Source of the DNA: Streptomyces nigra | GTDB taxonomy: Bacteria > Actinomycetota > Actinomycetes > Streptomycetales > Streptomycetaceae | Direction of reading: 5' to 3' | Assembly: GCF_003074055.1 (NCBI RefSeq) | Contig: NZ_CP029043.1 | Span: 6,998,501 to 7,062,500, forward strand | DNA length: 64,000 bases | In this document: in pieces, positions 30,508 to 38,946 of the stretch | Layout: each line of letters starts with the position of its first letter | How positions within the stretch are numbered: position 1 is the stretch's first letter | Notes under the pieces: model-generated | The model's database searches: none | Told to the model about the DNA's origin: nothing | The model's input: the letters and a program-made list of their open reading frames with translations, nothing else | Program-made: the position numbers and the translations under genes

Positions 30508-31587
30508 TCAGGCGGGATAGGCGTGGGTCTGGGTCGCCTTGACCGTCGCCCACACCGTGGCGCCGGGACGCAGGTCGAGTTCGGCGGCGGCGACCGTCGT
30601 CAGGTCGGCGGCCAGCGGGAGTTCACCGGACAGCGCCGCGCGGATCTGGTCGCCGTGCGTCTCCAGACCGGCCACCTCGCAACGCCACAGATTGCGGGCG
30701 CTGGAACCGGTCGGACGCTCCCGGTGCAGGGTCACCGCGCCGGGCGGGAACGCGACGAAGACCGGACCGGTCAGCTCCTCGGTGGTCGTGACCAGCGGGC
30801 CGCCGTCGACCCGGACGGTGTGCCCGAGAGCCTCGCCCCGGTAGAGGTTGAGGCCGACCAGCCGGGCGATGTAGTCGCTGCGCGGATGCCGCGCGATGTC
30901 GGCCGGGCCGCCCTCCTGGACGACCCGCCCGTCCTCGATGACCACGAGATGGTCGGCCAGCACCATGGCGTCCAGGGGGTCGTGGGTGACGAGGACGGCC
31001 ACCGCCTCGAAGTCCGCAAGATGGTGACGCAGCCGCGCCCGTACGTCGAGCCTGGTCCGGGCGTCGAGCGCGGCGAGCGGCTCGTCGAGGAGCAGCAGCC
31101 GCGGGTGGGTCGCCAGGGCCCGGGCGAGGGCGACCCGCTGGGCCTGCCCGCCGGACAGCCGGCGCGGTCTGCTCGCGGCGTGCTCGGCGAGTCCCATGCG
31201 CTCCAGCCACGCGGCGGCCTGCGCCCGGGCGACCGCTTTCGGCACCTTGCGGCAGCGGGGCCCGAACGCCACGTTGTCCAGCGCGGACAGATGGGGGAAG
31301 AGCAGATAGTCCTGGAAGACGACCCCGACCGGGCGGGACTCCGGCGGCGTGCGGTCGAGATCGGCGCCGTCCAGCCGCAGATGCCCGTCGGACAGCGGGA
31401 CCAGGCCGGCCAGCGCGCGCAGGGCGGTCGTCTTGCCGGCGCCGTTCGGTCCGAGGAGCGCGACCACGTCACCGGGCGCGGCGCGCAGCGCCACGTCGAG
31501 GCGGAAGGCGTCCCGCTCCACGACCAGGCGGGCGTCCAGCCCCTCGCCGTCGCGAGCGGGCGCGCTGTCGTGGGCCGTCGCGGTCAT
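30508..31587 (-). CDS. modC: Molybdate ABC transporter ATP-binding protein
   Basis: 359 residues. ATPase: Walker A GPNGAGKTT, Q-loop VVFQDYLLFPHL, signature LSGGQAQRVALARAL, Walker B LLLLDEPLAALD, switch His in LVTHD. The C-terminal 110 residues form a TOBE/Mop-like regulatory domain (NLWRCEVAGLETHGDQIRA). It overlaps modB by 4 bp and is last in modA-modB-modC. With the Mop-type regulator upstream this points to molybdate (or tungstate) import rather than sulfate. Confidence 0.92.
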   Translation of the reverse strand: MTATAHDSAPARDGEGLDARLVVERDAFRLDVALRAAPGDVVALLGPNGAGKTTALRALAGLVPLSDGHLRLDGADLDRTPPESRPVGVVFQDYLLFPHLSALDNVAFGPRCRKVPKAVARAQAAAWLERMGLAEHAASRPRRLSGGQAQRVALARALATHPRLLLLDEPLAALDARTRLDVRARLRHHLADFEAVAVLVTHDPLDAMVLADHLVVIEDGRVVQEGGPADIARHPRSDYIARLVGLNLYRGEALGHTVRVDGGPLVTTTEELTGPVFVAFPPGAVTLHRERPTGSSARNLWRCEVAGLETHGDQIRAALSGELPLAADLTTVAAAELDLRPGATVWATVKATQTHAYPA

Positions 31588-32411
31588 GAGGCGGTCATCC
31601 AGCGGTCACGCAGGCCCGCGAGCACCGCGACGGACACGGCGAGCAGGACCAGGCTGAGGGCGATCGCCGCCTCCGGGTCGTTCTGGAGTGCCAGATACAC
31701 GGCGAGCGGCATGGTCTGGGTCCGGCCGGGGAAGTTCCCGGCGAACGTGATGGTCGCCCCGAACTCACCGAGCGCCCGCGCCCAGGCGAGGACGGCGCCG
31801 GCCGCGATGCCGGGCGCGACGAGCGGCAGCGTGACCCGGCGGAACGCGGTGAAGCGGGAGGCGCCCAGGGTGGCGGCGGCCTCCTCGTAGCGCGGGTCGG
31901 CGGCGCGCAGGGTGCCCTCGACGCTGATGACGAGGAACGGCATCGCCACGAACGCCTCCGCGACCACCACGCCCGCCGTGGTGAACGGCAGGGTCACACC
32001 GAACCAGTCGTCCAGCAGCCGGCCCACCACGCCGTTGCGGCCGAGCGCCATCAGCAGCGCCACACCGCCGACCACGGGCGGCAGGACGAGCGGCAGCGTG
32101 ACCAGCGCCCGGACCAGCCGCCGCCCGGGGAACTCCACCCGGGCCAGCAGCCAGGCCAGCGGCACGCCGACGACCAGGCTCACCGCGGTCGCCGCCGTCG
32201 CGCAGACCAGGGACAGCCGCAGCGCCTGCCACACCTCGGTGCTGGTCAGCAGATCGGGCATACTCCGCCACGGGGCCCGTACGAGCAGGGCGATCAGCGG
32301 CAGGACCAGGAACGCGACCCCGATCAGCGCGGGCACGAGCAGCGGCAGCGGGGCACCCCGGCTCACACGGCGGCGGCGCCGGGGAACGGCCGGGAAATCC
32401 TGGGCCTTCAC
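31584..32411 (-). CDS. modB: Molybdate ABC transporter permease
   Basis: 275 residues with about six hydrophobic segments and the permease EAA-type loop EEAAATLGASRFTAFRRVTLPLVAPGIAAG that contacts the ATPase. N-terminal Arg-rich segment then LLVPALIGVAFLVLPLIALL. Overlaps modA and modC by 4 bp each, a tightly coupled operon. It forms the membrane channel for the oxyanion delivered by ModA. Confidence 0.92.
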   Translation of the reverse strand: MKAQDFPAVPRRRRRVSRGAPLPLLVPALIGVAFLVLPLIALLVRAPWRSMPDLLTSTEVWQALRLSLVCATAATAVSLVVGVPLAWLLARVEFPGRRLVRALVTLPLVLPPVVGGVALLMALGRNGVVGRLLDDWFGVTLPFTTAGVVVAEAFVAMPFLVISVEGTLRAADPRYEEAAATLGASRFTAFRRVTLPLVAPGIAAGAVLAWARALGEFGATITFAGNFPGRTQTMPLAVYLALQNDPEAAIALSLVLLAVSVAVLAGLRDRWMTAS

Positions 32412-33211
32412 GGCGCGAGGAACCCGGCCCCGGTCAGGGCCTTCCGGCCCTCGGGGGAGCGTACGAGCGCGAGGAACGCCTCGGCGGCCTCAGTGTTCTC
32501 CGACCGCTCGAGCACGGTGATCGGGTAGTCGTTGACGGCGTCGGCCGACTCGGGGAACTCCACGCCCTCCACCTTGTCACCCGCGGCCTGCACATCGGTC
32601 CTGTAGACGACGGCCGCGTCGGCCTCCTTCAGGACGACCTTGTTGAGCGCGGACTTGACGTCCTCCTCGTAGGAGACGGGGGTGAGCTCGAGCCCGCTCG
32701 CGTCGAGGGCCTTCTTGGCGGCGGCCCCGCAGGGCACCGAGGCGTCGCACAGCACGACCTTGAGGCCGTTGCGCGTGAGGTCCTTCAGGGACCCGATCCG
32801 GTCGGGGTTGCCGGGGAGGGTGGCGATCTCCAGCCGGTTGCGGACGAAGGTGACGGGAGTACCGGAGGCGTCCCCGGCGTCCGTGACGATCTTCATCGTC
32901 TTCGGGCTGGCCGAGGCGAAGACGTCGGCGGGCGCGCCGCCGGTGATGCTCGCGGCCAGCGCGTCGCTGCCGCCGAAGCTGAAGGTGACATGGGTGCCCG
33001 GGTGCTCGCGCTCGAACCGCTCGCCCAGCTCCTCGAAGCTCTCCTTGAGGGAGGCCGCGGCGAACACGGTCACCTCACCCGACACACCGCCCGATCCCGA
33101 GGCGGGCGGCGGCCCGGAGGACGAGCAGGCGCCCAGGACCAGCAGCGCGGCGGCCCCCAGGGCACCCGACGACAGGGCGCGCCGGATCCGGCGCGAAGAA
33201 CGGCTGGGCAC
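32408..33211 (-). CDS. modA: Molybdate-binding lipoprotein
   Basis: 267 residues from a GTG with GAGGGAG upstream. Signal peptide with lipobox LGAC, so it is a membrane-anchored periplasm-side receptor. ModA motifs: TVFAAASLKESFEELGERFE, SFGGSDALAASITGGAPADVFASA and the C-terminal YPITVLERSENTEAAEAFL. The Ser/Thr-lined oxyanion pocket (AASL, GGSD) is intact. First gene of the operon; an inverted repeat 31-45 bp upstream may be its operator. Confidence 0.94.
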   Translation of the reverse strand: MPSRSSRRIRRALSSGALGAAALLVLGACSSSGPPPASGSGGVSGEVTVFAAASLKESFEELGERFEREHPGTHVTFSFGGSDALAASITGGAPADVFASASPKTMKIVTDAGDASGTPVTFVRNRLEIATLPGNPDRIGSLKDLTRNGLKVVLCDASVPCGAAAKKALDASGLELTPVSYEEDVKSALNKVVLKEADAAVVYRTDVQAAGDKVEGVEFPESADAVNDYPITVLERSENTEAAEAFLALVRSPEGRKALTGAGFLAP

Positions 33212-33241
33212 GGAGGCACTCCCTCGGTCGCGAACGAACGC

Positions 33242-33256
33242 GTATGCCGATCATAC
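33242..33256. promoter_or_regulatory. Inverted repeat upstream of modA
   Basis: GTATG-N5-CATAC in the 144-bp gap between modA and the Mop-type regulator. It is well placed to be the regulator's operator or to overlap the modA promoter. Inferred from position and symmetry only. Confidence 0.4.
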
Positions 33257-33355
33257 TGCCGCAGATACAAGGGAAAAGGCTCTGGTCACTTCGCATAAGC
33301 CGTGGACGGGGGCCGCTGCCCTGGCATGTGCGTTTCTACGGAAGGTTCGCCCGGC

Positions 33356-33751
33356 TCACGTGCGGTCGATATGGACATTCGTCGACTTGACCCGGGCGGT
33401 GGCCTCCGTGCCGACCTCAAGACCCAGCTCCTCCACGGCCTCCCGGGTCAGCAGCGACACCAGCCGGTGCGGGCCGGCCTGGATCTCCACCTGGGCCGCC
33501 ACGTCCCCGAGCTTGATCGCGGTGACGATGCCGGGGAAGGCGTTGCGCACGGAGGTGGACGAGGGCGCCTCCTCGCCCGCGCCGCTGCGGGCGAGCTCCA
33601 CGGAGAAGGCGGCGAGGTCCCTGCCGTCGATGAGGCGCCTGCCGCTCTCGTCGCGATGGGTGGCCATCCTGCCCGCGTCCGCCCAGCGCCGGGCGGTGTC
33701 CGGACTGACACCCAGCAGCCGCGCCGCCTGACCGATCGTGTATGCCTGCAT
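33356..33751 (-). CDS. HTH-Mop molybdate-responsive regulator
   Basis: 131 residues. The N-terminus (MQAYTIGQAARLLGVSPDTARRWADAGRM, continuing to LIDGRDLAAF) is an excisionase/MerR-type winged helix. Residues about 66-131 form a Mop/TOBE domain (SVRNAFPGIVTAIKLGDVAAQVEIQAG; STNVHIDRT) that binds molybdate. This HTH-Mop fusion functionally replaces ModE in actinobacteria and probably represses modABC, which starts 144 bp downstream on the same strand, when molybdate is plentiful. An upstream in-frame extension has no domain content and was not used. Confidence 0.92.
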   Translation of the reverse strand: MQAYTIGQAARLLGVSPDTARRWADAGRMATHRDESGRRLIDGRDLAAFSVELARSGAGEEAPSSTSVRNAFPGIVTAIKLGDVAAQVEIQAGPHRLVSLLTREAVEELGLEVGTEATARVKSTNVHIDRT

Positions 33752-34063
33752 GGCGCCAAGATAGGTCAGCCGCCAGGGACGTTCCGCCGGGGGACCGCGC
33801 GGGCGGGGACCGGGAGGGACAGCCGTAGGGTCCCCGCGCCTGTGATCACGCACACACCGCAGGGGACCGGAAGGCCGGCACCGGGTCCGTTTGCCCGGTG
33901 ATGGCACCCGGTGTCCGCGTGTGGGTACCCCGCCGAAGGGGAACCTGGCAGGCTGCACCCGGTTCGGGACGCGTAGCCGCGCTCTCGCTGGGAACCAGCA
34001 GCGGAGTAAGCAGCAAGGACAAGTCACCGCGGCCGAACGGCGGACGGGGCCGAAGAAGGTGTG
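33752..34063. other. Intergenic region, Mop regulator / RsbW-like gene
   Basis: 312 bp between divergent genes. It contains GGGTAC at 33923-33928, like the -10 of Streptomyces SigB-class promoters, but no GNNT at the proper distance, so a promoter is doubtful. A purine-rich AAGAAGGTG precedes the ATG at 34064. No coding signal seen. Confidence 0.3.
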
Positions 34064-34504
34064 ATGGCGACCGAATCACAGGACGGCGGCAAGAAGCCGT
34101 CTACGGAACAGACACAGGAGTGGGGGGCCCGCTTCGACGGGGGGTTCGGCGATGTGACGCGTGCGCGTCTGGGCGCGGAGGAGTATCTGAACACGCTCGC
34201 GCGGGCCTCGCCCCCGGCGACCCCGGAGTACCGGGACGACATCCTGCTGGTGGTCAGCGAGCTGGTCTCGAACGCCATCCAGTACGCGCCGGGTCCCATG
34301 GAGCTGACCATGCGCAAGGCTTTCGACGGCGTCCATGTGACGCTCGGCGACACCAGCACCACCCGGCCGGCGCCGCGCCCCTTCCACCCCGGGACGGGCA
34401 AGGGCGGAGGCATCGGCTGGTATCTCATCCACACGCTGTGCGACCAGGTCAGCGTGGTGGTGCGCGAGGACGGAAAGGACGTCCACGCCTTCCTGCCCTG
34501 GTGA
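34064..34504 (+). CDS. RsbW-like ATP-binding regulatory protein
   Basis: 146 residues, small GHKL ATPase without a receiver or sensor. N-box VVSELVSNAIQYA, G1-like LGDTST, and G2 GKGGGIGWYLIHTL are visible. Proteins of this type phosphorylate STAS antagonists and may hold a sigma factor inactive. It is one of three stand-alone copies around two SigB-type sigma genes here. The G1 motif is less canonical than in RsbW (no DxGxG), so kinase activity is probable but not certain. Confidence 0.85.
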   Translation: MATESQDGGKKPSTEQTQEWGARFDGGFGDVTRARLGAEEYLNTLARASPPATPEYRDDILLVVSELVSNAIQYAPGPMELTMRKAFDGVHVTLGDTSTTRPAPRPFHPGTGKGGGIGWYLIHTLCDQVSVVVREDGKDVHAFLPW

Positions 34505-34557
34505 ACCATGACGTGTGACCGTCCTGCGGAAGGGCCGCCCGGCCGCGGGACGGGCAT

Positions 34558-35088
34558 TCATGTCAGCGGCGCCAGGACGCTGACCGTCTTGCCTCCCTCA
34601 CGGCGGTGGTCGATCCGGATCTCCCGCGTCAGGCGGATGATCAGGGGCCAGCCGTACCCGCTGCCCTCGTGGGTCTGCGGCAACGTGCCCGGACCGTAGG
34701 CGGCGGACGGCACGGTGTCGCTGTAGTCGTGCACGCGCAGCCGCAGTCCCTCCCGCTCCACGGCCACCTCGAACCCGGCGAGGCCGTCGCCGTGCCGGAT
34801 CGCGTTGGTGACCAGCTCTGACACCACCAGCATCAGGTCCATCACCGCGCGCTCGTCCACGGGGGAGGTGCGGGCGTGCTCCTCGACGACCGACTTCACG
34901 AAGCCGCGTGCCGCCGATGCGCTGCTGACCTCGGCGGACCGGAACCGCAGCACGCCTCCGTCCCCGGCCCGCCGGTGCTCCGCCGGCCTCACGAGCGTCC
35001 GCCCGCGGTGCGCGCCCCGGCCCGCGAGGCCCGGCGGGCGCGCACCCGGTGCCGTGCGGCTGTCGTCATGCCACCATCCCTCGGACAC
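34558..35088 (-). CDS. RsbW-like ATP-binding regulatory protein
   Basis: 176 residues from a GTG with GAAGGG upstream. An Arg/Gly-rich N-terminus of about 45 residues precedes the GHKL domain: LMLVVSELVTNAIRHGDG (N-box), LRVHDYSDTVP (G1 position) and EGSGYGWPLIIRLTREI (G2). It converges on the previous RsbW-like gene and is followed upstream by a PRC-barrel gene on the same strand. Probably an anti-sigma or serine-kinase component for one of the neighbouring SigB-type factors. Confidence 0.85.
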   Translation of the reverse strand: MSEGWWHDDSRTAPGARPPGLAGRGAHRGRTLVRPAEHRRAGDGGVLRFRSAEVSSASAARGFVKSVVEEHARTSPVDERAVMDLMLVVSELVTNAIRHGDGLAGFEVAVEREGLRLRVHDYSDTVPSAAYGPGTLPQTHEGSGYGWPLIIRLTREIRIDHRREGGKTVSVLAPLT

Positions 35089-35133
35089 GCTCGTCCCGTG
35101 CCCTTCGTCCCGTTCCCGTGCATGACCACCCGG

Positions 35134-35523
35134 CTACCCCGAAGCCCGCGAAGCATGGGACAGCCGCGCGTGGTACGCACCGACGGCGGCGAGGTACCGC
35201 GGATCACGGGTCTCGCGGTCCGTCTCGAACCGGGGGGCCTCCTTGGCCTCCGCGCGGGTGCAGGCGACCGTGACGGTCCGCTCCCGCTCGTCCACCCCGG
35301 TCACCGTGCCCGCGGGGATCACCAGGCTCCGGCCGAACACCCAGGCGCCCGTGTCGACGATCAGATGGCGCTGATGGCTGTCGTCGGCCTGCCGGTCCAC
35401 ATGCCCGATGATCCCGTCGGTCGCCTCGACTCTGAACCCGGTGAGGTCCAGCCCCTCCCGGTGCCCGCTGCCCGGCCGGTAGGACCAGATTCCGTCGGTG
35501 CCCACATCGCTCCCTTCCGTCAT
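35134..35523 (-). CDS. PRC-barrel domain protein
   Basis: 129 residues. The core reads LDLTGFRVEATDGIIGHVDRQADD then HLIVDTGAWVFGRSLVIPAGTV and VDERERTVTV, the PRC-barrel beta pattern. A charged helical tail with SRDPRYLAAVGAYH follows. Streptomyces stress loci commonly carry such proteins, but their role is unknown. It lies between an RsbW-like gene and a DUF5133 gene in the same orientation, with gaps of 45 and 29 bp, consistent with one transcript from the sigma gene at 36720. Confidence 0.85.
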   Translation of the reverse strand: MTEGSDVGTDGIWSYRPGSGHREGLDLTGFRVEATDGIIGHVDRQADDSHQRHLIVDTGAWVFGRSLVIPAGTVTGVDERERTVTVACTRAEAKEAPRFETDRETRDPRYLAAVGAYHARLSHASRASG

Positions 35524-35552
35524 GACCGTTCACATCCGTGCCGCCGGCCCGT

Positions 35553-35795
35553 CTACACGGCGGCGGCCGCCGCGCGGCATGCCGCGGGCTCGTCCAGAGA
35601 CGCGGCCAGCATGTGCCGCGCCGTCTCATGTGCATGTCCCACCTCGCGCGTCCCGGTCGAGACGCACAGCGTGTACGCCAGGTCCTGGACCCGCGGGTCG
35701 TGCCGGTCCGGGCCCTCGCCGGGGGCCGTACGCGCCATGAGCGCCTCGTACTCGTCGACGAGCCGGCGCAGCAGCGTCGGGTGGGGCATCAGCAT
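35553..35795 (-). CDS. DUF5133 small protein
   Basis: 80 residues. MLMPHPTLLRRLVDEYEALM and VQDLAYTLCVSTGTREV are the hallmarks of the short, actinobacteria-restricted DUF5133 family. It appears cytoplasmic and helical. No function is known. It stands 64 bp downstream of the minus-strand sigma gene in the same direction. Confidence 0.8.
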   Translation of the reverse strand: MLMPHPTLLRRLVDEYEALMARTAPGEGPDRHDPRVQDLAYTLCVSTGTREVGHAHETARHMLAASLDEPAACRAAAAAV

Positions 35796-35859
35796 CGGTG
35801 TCCGCTCCTCGGATGAAGTCGTCGCACGGAGTCGTCGTACGGGGGAGGGGCCGGCGGTC

Positions 35860-36720
35860 TCAGCCGGAGCGGCCTCCGCCGCGGCGCTGCGGGTGGGCGT
35901 CCTGGTCGAGCACCTCGGCCCGGACCTTCGCGCAGCACCGGCTGATCAGCCGTGAGACATGCATCTGGGAGATACCGAGCTGGTCGGCTATGCGGCTCTG
36001 CGTCATGTCCTCGAAGAAGCGCATGTAGAGGATCGTCCGCTCGCGCTCGGGCAGCCGCCGCAGTCCCTCCTTCGCCGCCTCCCGGTCGATGACCACGTCG
36101 TACGCCTCCTCGACGCCGCCGATCGTGTCGGCGAGGCTGAAGCCGTCGTCGCTCGCGGACATCTCGGCGTCCAGGGAGAGCGTGCTGTAGCTCTCCAGGG
36201 CCTCCAGGCCGGCGTTCACCTCGTCCTCGGTGAGCCCGGTGTGGGCGGCGATGTCCGCGACGGACGCGGTCGCCCCCGAGCCGGACTCGGTCAGTTCACG
36301 GCGCGCGATCCGCACCTTGTTGCGCAGCTCCTGGACGCGGCGCGGCACCCGCAGCGCCCACATCCGGTCGCGGAAGTGCCGCTTGATCTCACCGGTGATG
36401 GTGGGCACGGCGTAGCTCTCGAAGGCGCCCCGCCCGGGCTCGTACCGGTCGATCGCCTTGACCAGGCCGAGCGCGGCGACCTGGCGCAGGTCCTCCAGCG
36501 ACTCCCCGCGGTTGCGGAAGCGGCCGGCGATCCGGTGGGCCATCGGCAGCCAGGCCCGGGTCAATTCGTCGCGGAGCGCGTCCCGCTCGGGCCCGTGCGG
36601 CAGCTCGGCCAGCCGGACGAAGGTGCTCGCGGTGTCGGGGGCGTCGTCGTGGACGCGCCCGCCGGAGACGCGGGGGCGGGCAGGGAGGTCGGAACCATGT
36701 GCGGACGTTTCAACCAGCAT
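35860..36720 (-). CDS. SigB/SigF-family RNA polymerase sigma factor
   Basis: 286 residues, ATG with AGGAG upstream. Region 2 (RNRGESLEDLRQVAALGLVKAIDRYEPGRGAF), region 3 (ITGEIKRHFRDRMWALRVPRRVQEL; TGLTEDEVNAGLEALESY) and region 4 HTH (MTQSRIADQLGISQMHVSRLISR) are all present, so it is a complete group 3 factor, not ECF. It is divergent from a second family member 382 bp away and is followed by DUF5133, PRC-barrel and RsbW-like genes. It probably directs part of the osmotic or general stress regulon. Confidence 0.93.
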   Translation of the reverse strand: MLVETSAHGSDLPARPRVSGGRVHDDAPDTASTFVRLAELPHGPERDALRDELTRAWLPMAHRIAGRFRNRGESLEDLRQVAALGLVKAIDRYEPGRGAFESYAVPTITGEIKRHFRDRMWALRVPRRVQELRNKVRIARRELTESGSGATASVADIAAHTGLTEDEVNAGLEALESYSTLSLDAEMSASDDGFSLADTIGGVEEAYDVVIDREAAKEGLRRLPERERTILYMRFFEDMTQSRIADQLGISQMHVSRLISRCCAKVRAEVLDQDAHPQRRGGGRSG

Positions 36721-37101
36721 GAAAACAGCTCCTGAACGGCCTTCTCAGGGATGTGCGTGTGGAAACGGTGCACGGGGCACGCTGGCCCCGGAGCGGCTCA
36801 CGTCGTTCGCACCGGCGCGCCTCTGGTCCGAAGCACGAAATCCCGCATGCCCCGGGTCCTGTGGTGCAAACAGCGCACACGCAGAAGAAGGGGAAAGAAG
36901 TCCGCGCGCCGGATGGACGGGGCCCGGCGGGGTCCCTGGGAGCGGACGCGGCTTATGGTGGATGCATCCGGACGTGGTTTCCGGCGAGAAGTCACCGCGT
37001 ACGAGAAGTTCCTCGAGATTCTCGGTTTCCTCGGGATTGACCCGCGGGATCGGGGGCACGCGGGGGTACGACAACAGGTTCTGGCATCGGGAGGGCGGCA
37101 C
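36721..37101. other. Divergent sigma-gene control region
   Basis: 381 bp between two oppositely transcribed SigB-type genes. The right end holds a SigB-like promoter candidate (see separate entry) and GGGAGG before the ATG at 37102. Although an open frame runs through it from 36751, it lacks sigma-factor homology and is treated as leader. Nothing else recognised. Confidence 0.6.
36977..37002 (+). promoter_or_regulatory. Candidate SigB-type promoter of plus-strand sigma gene
   Basis: GTTT, 16-bp spacer, GCGTAC. The known Streptomyces SigB-class consensus is GNNT-N14-16-GGGTAC/T, so it differs at one position of the -10. It would place the start about 95 nt before the sigma ATG and suggests auto- or cross-activation. 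Confidence 0.4.
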
Positions 37102-37974
37102 ATGGCAGCCGTGACGGTGGCGCAGGCAACGGCCACGGCACAGGAGAAGGACGCGACGGAGGCGGCGCTGCCGCTGATCGAGGACCCGTCGCGGGTGAAG
37201 CCCCAGGACGCACGCGAGCTGTCGCGTCAGTTCTTCGACCGACTGGATGTGCTGGAAGAGGGCACGCACGAATACCAGTACGTACGCAACACCCTGATCG
37301 AGATGAACCTGTCCCTCGTGCGGTACGCGGCATCGCGCTTCCGTGCCCGCGGGGACTCGCTGGAGGACATCGTCCAGGTCGGCACGATCGGGCTGATCAA
37401 GGCGATCGACCGGTTCGAGATCTCTCGCGAGGTCGAGTTCACGACCTTCGCCGTGCCGTACATCGTCGGTGAGATCAAGCGTTTCTTCCGTGACACCAGC
37501 TGGGCCGTGCATGTGCCGCGCCGGCTGCAGGAGGCGCGCGTGGAGCTGGCCAAGGCCACCGAGGAGCTCAGCTCCCGGCTCGGCCGGACGCCGACCACCC
37601 GTGAGCTGTCCGAGCTGATGTCGCTGTCGGAGGAAGAGGTCATCGAGGCCCGCAAGGCCTCCAACTGCTACCAGTCGGCCTCGCTGGACGCCGCCGTCTC
37701 CGGTGACGCGGAGAGCGGCGAGTCGGTGCTGGCGGACCTCCTCGGCGAGGAGGACCCGTCGCTGGAGCTGGTGGAGGACTTCCACTCGCTCGCCCCGCTG
37801 ATCGCGGGACTGGACGACCGGGAACGGAAGATCATCCACCTGCGGTTCGTGGAGGAGCTGACCCAGTCGCAGATCGCCGAGCAGATCGGCGTCTCGCAGA
37901 TGCATGTCTCGCGGCTCATCAGCCGCATCATCAAGCAGCTGCGGGTCGGACTGCTGGAGCCCGGGGTCGCCTGA
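37102..37974 (+). CDS. SigB/SigF-family RNA polymerase sigma factor
   Basis: 290 residues from the ATG with GGGAGG just upstream. A 40-residue N-terminal tail precedes region 1.2/2 (ELSRQFFDRLDVLEEGTHEYQYVRN; RARGDSLEDIVQVGTIGLIKAIDRFE), then EIKRFFRDTSWAVHVPRRLQEAR and a region 4 HTH (LTQSQIAEQIGVSQMHVSRLISRI). Very close to the main stress sigma factors of Streptomyces. Flanking RsbW-like kinases and the STAS antagonist at 38947 provide a full partner-switching set. The hairpin at 38020-38056 ends the transcript. Confidence 0.94.
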   Translation: MAAVTVAQATATAQEKDATEAALPLIEDPSRVKPQDARELSRQFFDRLDVLEEGTHEYQYVRNTLIEMNLSLVRYAASRFRARGDSLEDIVQVGTIGLIKAIDRFEISREVEFTTFAVPYIVGEIKRFFRDTSWAVHVPRRLQEARVELAKATEELSSRLGRTPTTRELSELMSLSEEEVIEARKASNCYQSASLDAAVSGDAESGESVLADLLGEEDPSLELVEDFHSLAPLIAGLDDRERKIIHLRFVEELTQSQIAEQIGVSQMHVSRLISRIIKQLRVGLLEPGVA

Positions 37975-38019
37975 CCCCGGGACGAGGGAAGTCGCAGGAA
38001 GCGCGGCGCCGAGGCGTCG

Positions 38020-38056
38020 CGGGTGGGCCGTGGCCGCGAGGCCGGCGGCCCACCCG
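38020..38056. terminator. Hairpin between convergent genes
   Basis: CGGGTGGGCCG (38020-38030) pairs with CGGCCCACCCG (38046-38056); the loop contains a nested GGCC-GCGA-GGCC stem. It lies 46 bp after the sigma stop and 12 bp before the convergent RsbW-like stop, suiting both directions. Confidence 0.7.
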
Positions 38057-38067
38057 TATGTCCGGGG

Positions 38068-38526
38068 TCAGGCGCCCTCCGGGTGCGGCCCGAGCAGGGG
38101 GATCACCGCGGTGACCCGCTTGCCGCCGGTGGGCAGGTCGGCCACCTCGACCTCGCAGGCCAGCCGGCACACGATCGGCCAGCCACGCCCTCCGCAGCGG
38201 TGCCGGCCGCGGCGGTCGACGGACTCCAGCGTCACCGGCCGCCGGCGCTCCCGGTCGCACACGGACAGATGGAGGTTCTCGCCGACGACCTCGACGTCGA
38301 AGTCGGTGATGCCGCCGCCGTGCAGCATCGCGTTGGTCGTCAGCTCCGAGGCGACGAGCAGCGCGTCCGACAGCGAGTCGGGCGTGTACGGGGCACTCCG
38401 GCCGGTCGGGCGCTCGGCGAGAGCACGCCGTACCGCTCCCCGCGCCTCGGCGGGGTTGAGCGGCCGGTGGCGCGCGGGGTCGCCGGCCGGGCCGGTGGGG
38501 GCGTGGGCCCCCTGTTCCTGACTCAT
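38068..38526 (-). CDS. RsbW-like ATP-binding regulatory protein
   Basis: 152 residues. GHKL fold: LLVASELTTNAMLHGGG (N-box), LHLSVCDRERRRP (G1 position, lacking the usual DxGxG) and CGGRGWPIVCRLACEV (G2). Third stand-alone copy of this class within 5 kb. It diverges from the STAS antagonist gene at 38947, its most likely phosphorylation target, and converges on the sigma gene it may inhibit. Confidence 0.85.
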   Translation of the reverse strand: MSQEQGAHAPTGPAGDPARHRPLNPAEARGAVRRALAERPTGRSAPYTPDSLSDALLVASELTTNAMLHGGGITDFDVEVVGENLHLSVCDRERRRPVTLESVDRRGRHRCGGRGWPIVCRLACEVEVADLPTGGKRVTAVIPLLGPHPEGA

Positions 38527-38946
38527 GCTGCAGCTCCCTGACCGGAGGGCGGGAAGACGGGCCGGTCGCCGGGCGTCCCGGGCGGACGGGGGCGGAGCCG
38601 CTTTCTTCCCTCCTCCACGATCTGTGACGTTCCCTCCCTTTTCGCGTGACCAGACGGAAGGGGATCAAACCGTTTCCCCGCGCCTGTGTCCGTACGGCCG
38701 TCCGGACGGGTGACCTGCGGGGAAGCGCCTGGGATCCGGCCGTGTACGAGGAGGATCCGGGGGTAGACGGCCCAGCGGAACGCGTCGACGCACGGTCGGG
38801 GCCGTGAGCCACGGCCGGGTCGAGGGGTGCCGACCCCGGACCGCCGACGACCGGCCCGGGCCGGCCCCGGACGACGTGTTCCGCGATGCATCGAACCGGC
38901 CGTTCGGGGAACCCGTCCCGATCGCCAACGCCTGTGGGAGGTACTT
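38527..38946. other. Divergent control region, RsbW-like / STAS antagonist
   Basis: 420 bp without a supported gene. It contains the SigB-like promoter candidate at 38742-38766 and GGGAGG before the GTG at 38947. Short open frames here have no family features and cross the promoter candidate. Confidence 0.5.
38742..38766 (+). promoter_or_regulatory. Candidate SigB-type promoter of STAS antagonist gene
   Basis: GTGT, 15-bp spacer, GGGTAG: it matches the Streptomyces SigB consensus (GNNT-N14-16-GGGTAC/T) at all but the last base. It lies about 180 nt upstream of the antagonist start, in a non-coding divergent gap, so the antagonist may be induced by the sigma factor it releases. Confidence 0.5.

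Noticed and set aside
33923-33928. GGGTAC as a SigB-type -10 upstream of the RsbW-like gene at 34064
   Set aside because: No GNNT at 14-16 bp upstream; kept only as a remark in the intergenic entry.
36751-37101. A 117-residue N-terminal extension of the plus-strand sigma factor
   Set aside because: Composition is unlike sigma factors, it spans a promoter candidate, and the ATG at 37102 has a strong GGGAGG site.
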